Origin: an uncultured Eubacteriales bacterium
GTDB lineage: Bacteria; Bacillota; Clostridia; Oscillospirales; Oscillospiraceae
Assembly: GCA_900546415.1 (NCBI GenBank)
Contig: URCY01000025.1
Span: forward strand, 1 to 24,219
Direction of reading: 5' to 3'
Length of the DNA: 24,219 nucleotides
Part shown: positions 8,136-14,319 of the stretch, one piece after another
Layout of the letters: each line of letters starts with the position of its first letter
How positions within the stretch are numbered: position 1 is the first letter of the stretch
Notes under the pieces: model-generated
What the model saw: only the letters and a program-made list of their open reading frames with translations
Databases searched by the model: none
Told to the model about the DNA's origin: nothing
Translations under genes and position numbers: made by a program

Positions 8136-8414
8136 TCAGCACGGGGCAACGCCGGATTCGCCGGTCAGTGCGCCGATGCTTCTCAGCTTCGCCAGCACCG
8201 TGTCCACGTCCGCCGCCATTACCTCGCGCGGTGCGTCGAATTCCCGGCACATTGCATCCAGAATCGCCTCGCGCGACGTCTCGGCTCTGAGCCGGTCGAC
8301 GATGAACGCGGCGGTTGCGTTGCTGCGCACGAAGCCGGGAAAGGCGCCGCCGGTCTCCACGAGCAGCTGCTCACCGTCCAGCTCCTGCGTGACAAAGGTA
8401 TCCTTGAGTCTCAT
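8136..8414 (-). CDS. PqqD-like RiPP recognition element (RRE) protein
   Basis: The 92-residue protein matches the PqqD fold: N-terminal strands (VTQELDGEQLLVE), the SNATAAFIVDRL helix, then helices around SREAILDAMCREFD and VDTVLAKLRSIGAL. PqqD-like proteins bind the leader of a precursor peptide and present it to a radical SAM enzyme. That role fits here: a radical SAM/SPASM maturase and a small precursor gene lie upstream on the same strand. The ATG at 8414 (MRLKDT) is preferred, with AAAGGA upstream. An open frame reaches 8501, but that would run into the repeat. The gene is separated from the precursor by a repeat of about 165 bases and a hairpin at 8452-8482, which may lower its expression relative to the precursor. 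Confidence 0.88.
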   Translation of the reverse strand: MRLKDTFVTQELDGEQLLVETGGAFPGFVRSNATAAFIVDRLRAETSREAILDAMCREFDAPREVMAADVDTVLAKLRSIGALTGESGVAPC

Positions 8415-8451
8415 CTTTCGGGCCGTCCTTTCCGGAGTCGGGTTTTGCGAA

Positions 8452-8482
8452 GGGGGCAGCTCCGTATGCCGGGGCTGCCCCT
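8452..8482 (-). other. Hairpin upstream of the PqqD-like gene
   Basis: GGGGCAGC and GCTGCCCC form a stem with a loop of about 13 bases directly beside the repeat copy 3. On the minus strand no T-run follows, so this is more likely an attenuating or RNA-stabilising structure than a full terminator. Confidence 0.5.
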
Positions 8483-8483
8483 T

Positions 8484-8649
8484 AGGGAACCTCTGAATCA
8501 ATCAGCTGCGGCGCTCAGCGGGTCTTTTGCCCCAACTTATCGGTTTGAAAATCTTGAAATACACAAAGTATTCCTGCGATTTCCAAACCTCAATTTGGAA
8601 ACAAAATCCCTCGCTGACCGCTCTTGCGATTGAATCAGAGCTTCCTTAG
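8484..8649. repeat. MITE-like palindromic repeat, copy 3, inside the RiPP operon
   Basis: This is the most complete copy of the repeat. Its ends are inverted repeats: GGAACCTCTGAATCAATC at the left and GATTGAATCAGAGCTTCC at the right, matching at 16 of 18 positions. A second nested pair is GCGCTCAGCG against CGCTGACCGC, and a third is TTTCCAAA...TTTGGAAA. The right end lies 5 bases after the precursor stop codon, in minus-strand orientation, so it separates the precursor from the PqqD-like gene. There is no room for a transposase, so any movement would need one supplied elsewhere. Confidence 0.9.
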
Positions 8650-8654
8650 ATCGA

Positions 8655-8807
8655 TCAGTCTGCCCAGATGCAGCCGTCGCTTTCCTCGGTGGGAACGCTT
8701 TCGTAATCTGCGCCGGTGCAGATCTTGATTATTTCGTTCGAGGCGGTGAGAATATCCACGGCATCAAATTCAACGATCTCCATCTCGGCCTTTTCATATT
8801 TCTTCAT
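8655..8807 (-). CDS. RiPP precursor peptide with two Cys-X3-Asp motifs (candidate ranthipeptide)
   Basis: This is a 50-residue gene, too short for ordinary ORF cut-offs. It starts MKKYEKAEMEIVEFD, a charged leader-like N-terminus, and ends with a core containing only two cysteines. Both are followed by Asp at +4: C30-TGA-D34 and C46-IWA-D50, the last residue. Cys-X3-Asp is the acceptor spacing in PapA (freyrasin), where the radical SAM enzyme PapB links Cys sulfur to the Asp beta-carbon. A strong AAGGAGGT site lies 8 bases before the ATG. The gene follows a radical SAM/SPASM maturase by 60 bases and precedes a PqqD-like gene. The alternatives are another thioether type or a non-RiPP small protein. 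The reading frame and location are clear; the product structure is inference. Confidence 0.8.
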   Translation of the reverse strand: MKKYEKAEMEIVEFDAVDILTASNEIIKICTGADYESVPTEESDGCIWAD

Positions 8808-8824
8808 GCATCTGAAACCTCCTT

Positions 8825-8858
8825 TTTCAAATATTATTTGAAACGGTATATATTCCGT
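8825..8858 (-). promoter_or_regulatory. Two palindromes in the gap between maturase and precursor genes
   Basis: A 19-base perfect palindrome (arms TTTCAAATA and TATTTGAAA) lies next to the precursor's ribosome binding site. It adjoins ACGG...CCGT (8843-8858), an imperfect palindrome with an AT-rich centre. In RNA they could form stabilising or processing hairpins that raise precursor output over the maturase. In DNA one could be an operator. No convincing promoter with standard spacing was found here. Confidence 0.6.
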
Positions 8859-8867
8859 AACAAATCA

Positions 8868-10223
8868 TCAACAGACCTGCGGCGGCTCCCCTTCGTCGGT
8901 CTCTTTTTTCAGCCACGCCTCGTAGGTGCTTTGCATCGCACGCAGCGTGTCCGCCCGCAAACGCGCGCGCGTTTGCGCGAGACACTCGGCCTGCTCACTG
9001 CACTGCTTCAGCCGGATGCACTCCGGGTAGAAGAAGCAGCGCTCGCAGTCCGCCAGCGGCGGACGCTCCGCCGCGAAATCCCGCAGCACGGCTCCGTCGA
9101 GCGTGGGGCGGTCGAGGTGGCCGACGAAGTGATCCTCGCTGTACTGCTCGCACAGCCCAAGCTCGCCGTTCGGCAGGACGGTGAGCGCGCCGCCGCTGTC
9201 GGCCATACAGCGGTGGGTGGGGAGCGACCGGCGCAGGGTGTGCCTGCCGGAAAGACCGAGCGCCGCCAGCCGCTCCTGAAGCGCCTGCTGTTTTTGGCAG
9301 AGCAGGTCGCGCTCCTCGGCTGTGCGGCTGCGCCGCGCGCTGCCCGTGTGCGAATAGAGCGCGTGGGTGTAGACTGTCAGCCCCTTGCTGCCGCCGAAGC
9401 ACTCGTGCAGCCGGTCTGCCAGCAACAGAAGGTCGTCGGCGTTGTGCAGGTCGATGTTCAGGCGAAGCTTCACCGAGATCCCGGCGTTCAGCAGACGCCC
9501 GACGTTGTCCGTGACGACGCGATAGGGGCTTCTGCCGTCGCGATAGACAAAGGCCTTGCTGCGGTTATAGACCGTCTCGGTGCCGTCGAGCGTGATCTGA
9601 ATGCGCCTGAGGCGCCATTGCGCGACGGCTTTTTGCACGAGCGCGTCGTCAAAGAGATAGGCGTTGGAGATCATGGTTGAGGAATATGCGACGCCCTTGG
9701 CAGCAAGCTCGGAGCAGATCGTGTCGATGGCGGCGCTGTTGCACAGCGGCTCGCCGCCGAACCAGTTTAGCTGCACCGACTCTCCGCCGCAGTGCCCGGC
9801 GATATAGGCCGCCGTTTTGCGGGCGACCGCCTCGCTCATGGGGATGCGCGAGCGCCCCAGCTCATAGCAGTAAAAGCAGCGGGCGTTGCAGTCCGTGGTG
9901 GGGAAGATCGTATAACTCGTGATATGCTGCGGCTTTTTGCGCATGGTCTTGAGGACAAAGCGCACGCGGTCGGCATAGCTCCGGTCGTTCAGCGTCTGCG
10001 GCACGCGGAACCAGCCGCTGCGCAGGGCGCTGACCGCATCCGGCGCGTCGAATTCCTCCGGCGAGAGCAGGAGCAGCGCCCGCGTCAGTGTGTGAAAAGC
10101 CAGCACACCGCCCTCCACCGGGCAGGTGAGCACATAGGTCATCCAGCGCAGGCCGCCCTCTGCGGGTCTGGCCGCGCCGAGAATTTTCAGAACGCTGCCG
10201 GACGGCGGCAAAACGATTTGCAT
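8868..10223 (-). CDS. Radical SAM/SPASM peptide maturase
   Basis: The 451-residue enzyme has the radical SAM cluster motif C112-X3-C116-X2-C119 (CNARCFYC), which cleaves S-adenosylmethionine to start radical chemistry. A GGEP motif (WFGGEP, 154-159) and ITLDGT (210-215) follow. The C-terminal SPASM domain that binds auxiliary Fe-S clusters has C339, C358, C393, C396, C402, C408 and C414. The first 100 residues form a separate N-terminal domain common in peptide-modifying members. The start at 10223 has AGGGAGGAAC upstream; an open frame runs on to 10544 but overlaps TetR and is not real. It probably installs thioether crosslinks in the 50-residue peptide encoded just downstream, with help from the PqqD-like protein. 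It lies 53 bases after the TetR gene and seems cotranscribed with it. Confidence 0.93.
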   Translation of the reverse strand: MQIVLPPSGSVLKILGAARPAEGGLRWMTYVLTCPVEGGVLAFHTLTRALLLLSPEEFDAPDAVSALRSGWFRVPQTLNDRSYADRVRFVLKTMRKKPQHITSYTIFPTTDCNARCFYCYELGRSRIPMSEAVARKTAAYIAGHCGGESVQLNWFGGEPLCNSAAIDTICSELAAKGVAYSSTMISNAYLFDDALVQKAVAQWRLRRIQITLDGTETVYNRSKAFVYRDGRSPYRVVTDNVGRLLNAGISVKLRLNIDLHNADDLLLLADRLHECFGGSKGLTVYTHALYSHTGSARRSRTAEERDLLCQKQQALQERLAALGLSGRHTLRRSLPTHRCMADSGGALTVLPNGELGLCEQYSEDHFVGHLDRPTLDGAVLRDFAAERPPLADCERCFFYPECIRLKQCSEQAECLAQTRARLRADTLRAMQSTYEAWLKKETDEGEPPQVC

Positions 10224-10276
10224 GAAAGTTCCTCCCTGGAGACCGCCGTCGGCTGTTCTGTGCCCGCGTGGCGCTG

Positions 10277-10861
10277 TCAGTCCTGCCGGTCGGCGCGATC
10301 CTGCTTTCTCCTTGCCAGCGCCAGCAGACCGTTTTTGGCCGCCTCGATCTGCGGATCGAACAGGGCGCGCTCGGCAAAGATCATATAGTTGTTGATCGCA
10401 AGGATCGACAGATGCACAAACGGCTCGATCTCGGACTCGCTGCAACCGAGAAGCCGCGCGATCCTGCGTGTGTAGTAGGGATACCGCGCCGCAAGGCGGA
10501 CAAGGGACGGCTTCACCTTCTCCCCGTATTCCTGCGAGACGCAAACGCTGACCAGAAAGCGCATGGTCGGCGACATTTTATCCGCCATGGAGCCGAGATG
10601 CTCCATCATGTGCCGGATGTCGTTGAGATCCTCAAACACGACGTCAAGCGCAGCCTGCTCGATCCGGTTGATCGCTTCCTCGGCGCAGGCAAGCACGATT
10701 TCGTCCTTGCTGGTGAAATAATAATAAATTCCGCCGTTCTGGAGCTGCACTGCCGAGCAAAGCTCCTTTGTCGTTACGGCGGTCAGACCCTTTTCAATCA
10801 GGCAATCCAGGCAGAGGCCAAGCAGCTCGCGCCGCTTTTTGATCTTCTTCTCTTCGCTCAA
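10277..10861 (-). CDS. TetR family transcriptional regulator of the RiPP operon
   Basis: The N-terminal helix-turn-helix spans about residues 25-50 (LTAVTTKELCSAVQLQNGGIYYYF pattern), with a ligand-binding region after it; the protein is 194 residues. The proposed start is TTG at 10861, because ACGGAGG lies 6-7 bases before it. The in-frame ATG at 10888 lacks a ribosome binding site and would leave a leader of only about 7 bases from the predicted transcription start. The gene is first in the apparent operon TetR-maturase-precursor-PqqD, and a 30-base palindrome overlaps its promoter. Autoregulation of the whole operon in response to a small molecule is the simplest reading. The ligand is unknown. 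Confidence 0.88.
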   Translation of the reverse strand: MSEEKKIKKRRELLGLCLDCLIEKGLTAVTTKELCSAVQLQNGGIYYYFTSKDEIVLACAEEAINRIEQAALDVVFEDLNDIRHMMEHLGSMADKMSPTMRFLVSVCVSQEYGEKVKPSLVRLAARYPYYTRRIARLLGCSESEIEPFVHLSILAINNYMIFAERALFDPQIEAAKNGLLALARRKQDRADRQD

Positions 10862-10901
10862 GCTTTGTCCTCCGTTCTTTTCGGGCATAGGCGGTATTGT
10901 C

Positions 10902-10930
10902 AATATACCACACTTTATAAAATAAATCAA
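10902..10930 (-). promoter_or_regulatory. Promoter of the TetR/RiPP operon
   Basis: On the minus strand TTGATT and TATATT are separated by 17 bases. The -35 lies within the left part of the 30-base palindrome at 10920-10949. Confidence 0.82.
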
Positions 10931-10949
10931 GCGCACGCTTGATTTATTT
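10920..10949. promoter_or_regulatory. 30-bp perfect palindrome, probable TetR operator
   Basis: The arms AAATAAATCAAGCG and CGCTTGATTTATTT are perfect complements across a 2-base centre. It covers the -35 of the TetR/RiPP promoter, so a bound TetR dimer would block RNA polymerase. The core TCAAGCG-N2-CGCTTGA is the likely recognition site. Confidence 0.82.
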
Positions 10950-10991
10950 GGAAACCGCCTGCGGCTGCCGGTCAGGGTGCGCCGAAATCGA

Positions 10992-11035
10992 CGGGCGACC
11001 GGACTGCGCGCTCTTGCACGCAGCCCGGTCGCCCG
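10992..11035 (-). terminator. Hairpin after jag, probable terminator
   Basis: CGGGCGACCGG and CCCGGTCGCCCG form a long GC-rich stem extended by CTGCG/CGCAG-type pairing. It follows the jag stop by about 40 bases. The T-tract on the minus strand is weak (TCGATTTC), so efficiency is uncertain. Confidence 0.6.
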
Positions 11036-11072
11036 GTATGTCTCAGACGATATGTTGTGCTGTTCCGCCCGC

Positions 11073-12029
11073 TCAGTTCTCCTTGCTGAAGGCGACGATG
11101 ATGCGGCGGTGCGGCTCGGTGCCGGTGGAGAAGGTGGTCACGCCGGGATAATCCTGAAGCGCGGCGTGGATCACGTGGCGCTCATAGGCGTTCATCGGCT
11201 CAAGCGTGAAGTTGCGGCGGTATTTGACAGCCTTGGCAGCCATCTTGTTGGCAAGCTGGCGCAGGGAGTCCTCGCGCTTCTGGCGATAGCCGCCGGCGTC
11301 GACGCTGATGCGCAGACGCTTCTCGCGGTCGCGGTTGACGGCGTAGCCGGTGAGGTACTGAATGGCGTCGAGCGTGTCGCCGCGGCGGCCGATCAGCAGG
11401 CCGGTGTCGCCGCCGACGAGGTCGGCACGGTAGCTCTCTTCATCGAGCTGATAGGCGTGCGGCACGGCCTCGGAGCCCATGTGCTCCAGCAGCCCCTTGA
11501 GGAACTGCTCAATCGCCTCCTCCACGCTGCCGGGAGCGGCCGGGGCGTAGGTCTTCGGCTCGACCGGCTGGGTCTGCTTCGGCTCACGCGGCTCCTTGGA
11601 CTCCTTGGGCGCCTTGGGGGCGTTCTGGCGCTGCGGCTTGGCCGGGCGCTCGGTGTTCTTTTTTTCCGGACGGTCGGCCTTCTTGGCCGGGGCGTCCTTC
11701 CTGCCCTCTGCGGACTTCTTCGGCTGCTCGACCGGCTTCTTGCCGGGGCGGGAGATCACGCTCGGCGTCAGGTCGGGTCGCTCCTTCGGCTTGGCCGAGC
11801 GGGAGGCGGAGGACAGCGCGGTGCGCGGAGCGGCCGGGGCGACCGGCTCATCCGGCACCTCATAGGTCACCTTGACCTCCGCCGGGGAGGCACCGATGCC
11901 CAGGAAGCCGGAGCGAGCGTTTTTGAGGACCTCGACGGAAACACTGTCGCGGTCAAGCTTCAGCTTTTGCAGCGCCGCTTCAATGGCAAGCTCGATGGTC
12001 TTGCCGGTGCTGACGATGAATTTTTCCAT
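11073..12029 (-). CDS. jag: RNA-binding protein Jag/KhpB (SpoIIIJ-associated)
   Basis: The 318-residue cytosolic protein has three parts. Residues 1-50 are a Jag_N domain (KTIELAIEAALQKL and ARSGFLGIGA). A charged low-complexity linker rich in Lys, Pro and Glu follows (about 60-170). The C-terminal half is a KH domain with the loop IGRRGDTLDAIQYL and an R3H domain ending EPHRRIIVAF. Jag (KhpB) binds RNA with KhpA, influences cell division or elongation in streptococci, and is classically encoded after yidC. The start at 12029 (MEKFIVSTG) has GAAGGAG upstream; the longer frame from 12047 adds only MFEGVI. It is the last gene of the rpmH cluster here; mnmE, which often follows, is absent. Confidence 0.96.
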   Translation of the reverse strand: MEKFIVSTGKTIELAIEAALQKLKLDRDSVSVEVLKNARSGFLGIGASPAEVKVTYEVPDEPVAPAAPRTALSSASRSAKPKERPDLTPSVISRPGKKPVEQPKKSAEGRKDAPAKKADRPEKKNTERPAKPQRQNAPKAPKESKEPREPKQTQPVEPKTYAPAAPGSVEEAIEQFLKGLLEHMGSEAVPHAYQLDEESYRADLVGGDTGLLIGRRGDTLDAIQYLTGYAVNRDREKRLRISVDAGGYRQKREDSLRQLANKMAAKAVKYRRNFTLEPMNAYERHVIHAALQDYPGVTTFSTGTEPHRRIIVAFSKEN

Positions 12030-12064
12030 AATTACTCCTTCAAACAATGCTGGCGGAACGGAGC

Positions 12065-13240
12065 TTATTCCTCCGATTCCCCGTCATAGCGGTCGGCTAC
12101 ATAGGCGCGGCCGCGTGCGTAGGGACGATTTTCCTCTCCGCCGGGGTTGGTGCGCGGCTCGGGCAGCGGTTCGCCCTTTTCGGCGCGCTTTTTGGCCTCG
12201 TATTCCTTTGCGGCGGCGTCACGCTCCTGCCGGTCGCGCAGCTGCTGCTTCTTTTTGCTGGTGTTTTCGGTGATGCCGTCGGGATTCGCGGCGCGCTTCG
12301 CGGCACGGATGCGCTCCTTTTCGGCGTTTTCCTCGGCGAGGGCGGCGGCCTTCTGGCGCTTGATCTCGTCTTCGGCGTCATAGATCTTGCGATAATGCTT
12401 CGTGAGGAAATAGTCCTGCACGATGCCGAGGATGGACTGCGCGATCCAGTAGATCGACAGGCCAAGCGGCATGATATAGCCGAACACCACGGAGACGAGC
12501 GGCATCATGAAGGTCATGGCCTTGCCGGTCTGCGCAGTGGCGGAGGCCGCGTCTTTGTTGCCTGCGTCGTCGGTGATGACGGTGTCGTTCGTTTTCTGGC
12601 TGATGAACATGGCCAAGTAGTTCAGTCCGCCGGAAACGATCGGGATCAGCAGACCGCCGAACTCACTCCAGCTCCGCATCGTCCAGAATTTCCAGCTCGG
12701 CTGTTCGCCGAGGTTGATGCCGAGGAAATTAAAATTGATGGATTTGACGTTTTCGACAATGCCCTTGCCGTAGGTCGCCATGTCGGCGGCGGCGGCGTAT
12801 TGCCAGTAGGCGTCGACCTTTTTCACGTCAATGTCCTTCGCGGCGGCGAAGGCGGCCTTGACGCTCTCAACCTGCGAATCGGTGAGATGCAGCAGGTATT
12901 GCAGCGGCTCGCGGATGACGTTGTAGAGCGGGAAGAGGATCAGCAGCGGGAGCAGCGACCAAAGGCAGCCGCCCATCATGCTGACGCCCTCGTCCTTGTA
13001 GAGCTGGTTGACCTCCTGCTGATATTTCTGCTTGTCGTCGCCGCAGGCCAGCTCGATCTGCTTGACCTTCGGCTGCAAACGGGAGGTCTTCATCATGCTC
13101 TTTTTCTGCTTCATGCTCAGCGGAAGCAGAATCACCTTGACGGCAAGGGAGAACAGGATGAGCGCGATACCGTAGTTATGGAAGAAGCCGTAGAAGAATT
13201 CCAACACATAACCGAACGGGATCTGAATGAATTTAAACAT
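12065..13240 (-). CDS. yidC: Membrane protein insertase YidC/SpoIIIJ
   Basis: The 391-residue insertase places proteins in the cytoplasmic membrane, alone or with SecYEG. Membrane segments are visible at about 22-42 (YGIALILFSLAVKVILLPL), near 92-112 (LWSLLPLLILFPLY), at about 215-235 and around 265-295 (MTFMMPLVSVVFGYIMPLGLSIYW). The hydrophilic groove residue, an Arg in most homologues, appears as Lys at about 35. The C-terminal 85 residues are a charged tail (EIKRQKAAALAEENAEKER onwards) likely to touch the ribosome. There is no lipoprotein signal of the Bacillus SpoIIIJ type. The ribosome binding site AGAGGAG precedes the start. It lies between yidD and jag in the normal order. Confidence 0.96.
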   Translation of the reverse strand: MFKFIQIPFGYVLEFFYGFFHNYGIALILFSLAVKVILLPLSMKQKKSMMKTSRLQPKVKQIELACGDDKQKYQQEVNQLYKDEGVSMMGGCLWSLLPLLILFPLYNVIREPLQYLLHLTDSQVESVKAAFAAAKDIDVKKVDAYWQYAAAADMATYGKGIVENVKSINFNFLGINLGEQPSWKFWTMRSWSEFGGLLIPIVSGGLNYLAMFISQKTNDTVITDDAGNKDAASATAQTGKAMTFMMPLVSVVFGYIMPLGLSIYWIAQSILGIVQDYFLTKHYRKIYDAEDEIKRQKAAALAEENAEKERIRAAKRAANPDGITENTSKKKQQLRDRQERDAAAKEYEAKKRAEKGEPLPEPRTNPGGEENRPYARGRAYVADRYDGESEE

Positions 13241-13262
13241 GAAAATTCTCCTCTTGTGGGTT

Positions 13263-13283
13263 GTAAACAGCGGAGCTGTTTAC
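13263..13283 (-). other. Perfect hairpin between yidD and yidC
   Basis: GTAAACAGC and GCTGTTTAC form a 9-base perfect stem with a 3-base loop. No T-run follows, so RNA processing or stabilisation within the operon is more likely than termination. Confidence 0.55.
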
Positions 13284-13297
13284 CGGTGGAATGTGGG

Positions 13298-13510
13298 TCA
13301 CGGCACGGGGTCGTAATAATCGCCGTGATAAAAGGGGTTGCACCGCAGCAACCGCTTGAAGGTCAGCCAGCTTCCCTTGTAAGCGCCGTATTTTTCGATG
13401 GCCTGCAGGCCGTATTCCGAGCAGGTGGGCGTGAACCGGCATTTGCCGGGAAGAGCAGGAGAGAGCCACCGCCGGTAAAAACGGATCAGAGCCAGCAAAA
13501 CGCGCTTCAC
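13298..13510 (-). CDS. yidD: Membrane protein insertion efficiency factor YidD
   Basis: The 70-residue protein has the conserved core RFYRRWLSP, GKCRFTPTCSEY with three Cys (C24, C30 and C57 overall), and LLRCNPF. YidD is a small membrane-associated protein that assists YidC-dependent insertion. The GTG start at 13510 overlaps the rnpA stop by 4 bases (GTGA), the usual coupling in this cluster. A larger frame upstream belongs to another reading of rnpA and is not used. Confidence 0.95.
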   Translation of the reverse strand: MKRVLLALIRFYRRWLSPALPGKCRFTPTCSEYGLQAIEKYGAYKGSWLTFKRLLRCNPFYHGDYYDPVP

Positions 13511-13851
13511 TGCGCCTGCTCCGTCAGGGACAGACGCCGCGCAAGCTGCAAAAACGCCTGCTCCAGCGCGGAGAATTCCGCGTCGACCGACGCGCTTCGT
13601 GCCACGACGACCAGATCGACGCCCGGCTTGAACTCCGCCTCGTGCAGGCGGTAGATCTCGCGCAGACGGCGGCGCACACGATTGCGCACAACGGCGTGCC
13701 CCAGCTTGGTGCTCACGGTGAAGCCGAGGCGGCTCTGCTTCGAGCCGTTCGGACGGCAATAGAACACCAGATAGCGGTTGGCGGCGGAATTGCCCCGGTG
13801 GTAAAGACGCCGGAAAACGTGATTCTCTTTGAGCGAAACGGTGTGCAGCAT
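13507..13851 (-). CDS. rnpA: Ribonuclease P protein component
   Basis: The 114-residue basic protein pairs with RNase P RNA to cut the 5' leader from tRNA precursors. It has the family signature RLGFTVSTKLGHAVVRNRVR followed by RRLREIYR, and an N-terminal LKENHVFRRLYHRG. A GAAGGAG site precedes the ATG. It follows rpmH as in most bacteria, but a terminator-like hairpin stands between the two genes. It overlaps yidD by 4 bases. Confidence 0.97.
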   Translation of the reverse strand: MLHTVSLKENHVFRRLYHRGNSAANRYLVFYCRPNGSKQSRLGFTVSTKLGHAVVRNRVRRRLREIYRLHEAEFKPGVDLVVVARSASVDAEFSALEQAFLQLARRLSLTEQAQ

Positions 13852-13880
13852 GGCGTCTCCTTCGGAAAAACGTGCAATGC

Positions 13881-13915
13881 AAAAAGGCGAACAGAGAAGC
13901 AGCTCTCCGTTCGCC
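13881..13915 (-). terminator. Terminator or attenuator between rpmH and rnpA
   Basis: Read on the minus strand, GGCGAACGGAG pairs with CTCTGTTCGCC (one G-U pair) and is followed directly by TTTTT. It has the form of a strong intrinsic terminator. Partial readthrough would let rpmH be expressed well above rnpA-yidD-yidC-jag. Confidence 0.82.
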
Positions 13916-13954
13916 CACGGTTGACATTCAGCAGTATGGTGCGGTCACGGTTCC

Positions 13955-14089
13955 TCAGGCGGACAGGACAGCTCTGCCTTTAGCACGGCGGCGGGCAAGG
14001 ACCTTGCGGCCGTTGGCGGTAGCCATTCTCTTGCGGAATCCATGAACCTTAGCGCGGTGACGCTTTCTGGGCTGATAGGTACGCAGCAT
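13955..14089 (-). CDS. rpmH: 50S ribosomal protein L34
   Basis: The 44-residue protein is almost entirely basic and matches L34 throughout: MLRTYQPRKRHRAKVHGFR, RMATANGRKVLARRRAKGR. It binds 23S rRNA in the large subunit. It is below the usual ORF length cut-off but its identity is clear. A CAGGAGGTG site precedes the start. A promoter lies about 90 bases upstream. The dnaA gene, usually divergent from rpmH, is not next to it; a toxin-antitoxin pair is. Confidence 0.97.
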   Translation of the reverse strand: MLRTYQPRKRHRAKVHGFRKRMATANGRKVLARRRAKGRAVLSA

Positions 14090-14174
14090 CTCGTGTACAC
14101 CTCCTGTAAGAATATGCTCAACAGTCCGAAGACCGCAGCAATCAAAAATCGTTGCACATAGTCGTGCGAATGCT

Positions 14175-14204
14175 ATTATACCGTAAACCCGTATGGAAAG
14201 TCAA
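14175..14204 (-). promoter_or_regulatory. Promoter of the rpmH cluster
   Basis: On the minus strand TTGACT and TATAAT are separated by 18 bases. It would give a leader of about 80 bases before rpmH. The gap from here to the toxin gene (14214-14319) shows no gene or clear DnaA box cluster. Confidence 0.8.
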
Positions 14205-14319
14205 CTGAAATTTTCAAACTTTTTCTCTTTTTTCGCGCAGCGGGAGAAAAATGCGGCGCACGGGGATGCACTTCCGGACGGAGCGAGGCACGAAGCCGGC
14301 TTCGGCGGGCGAAACGAGG

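Noticed and set aside
12047..13654. 535-residue plus-strand open frame across yidC, yidD and rnpA
   Set aside because: It lies opposite three conserved genes and shows no recognisable domain.
13298..13927. 209-residue extension upstream of yidD in the same frame
   Set aside because: The upstream part is an alternate frame of rnpA; the GTG at 13510 with its 4-base overlap is the natural start.
14090..14319. Possible replication origin near rpmH
   Set aside because: No clear cluster of TTATCCACA-like boxes or AT-rich unwinding region was seen, and dnaA is not adjacent.
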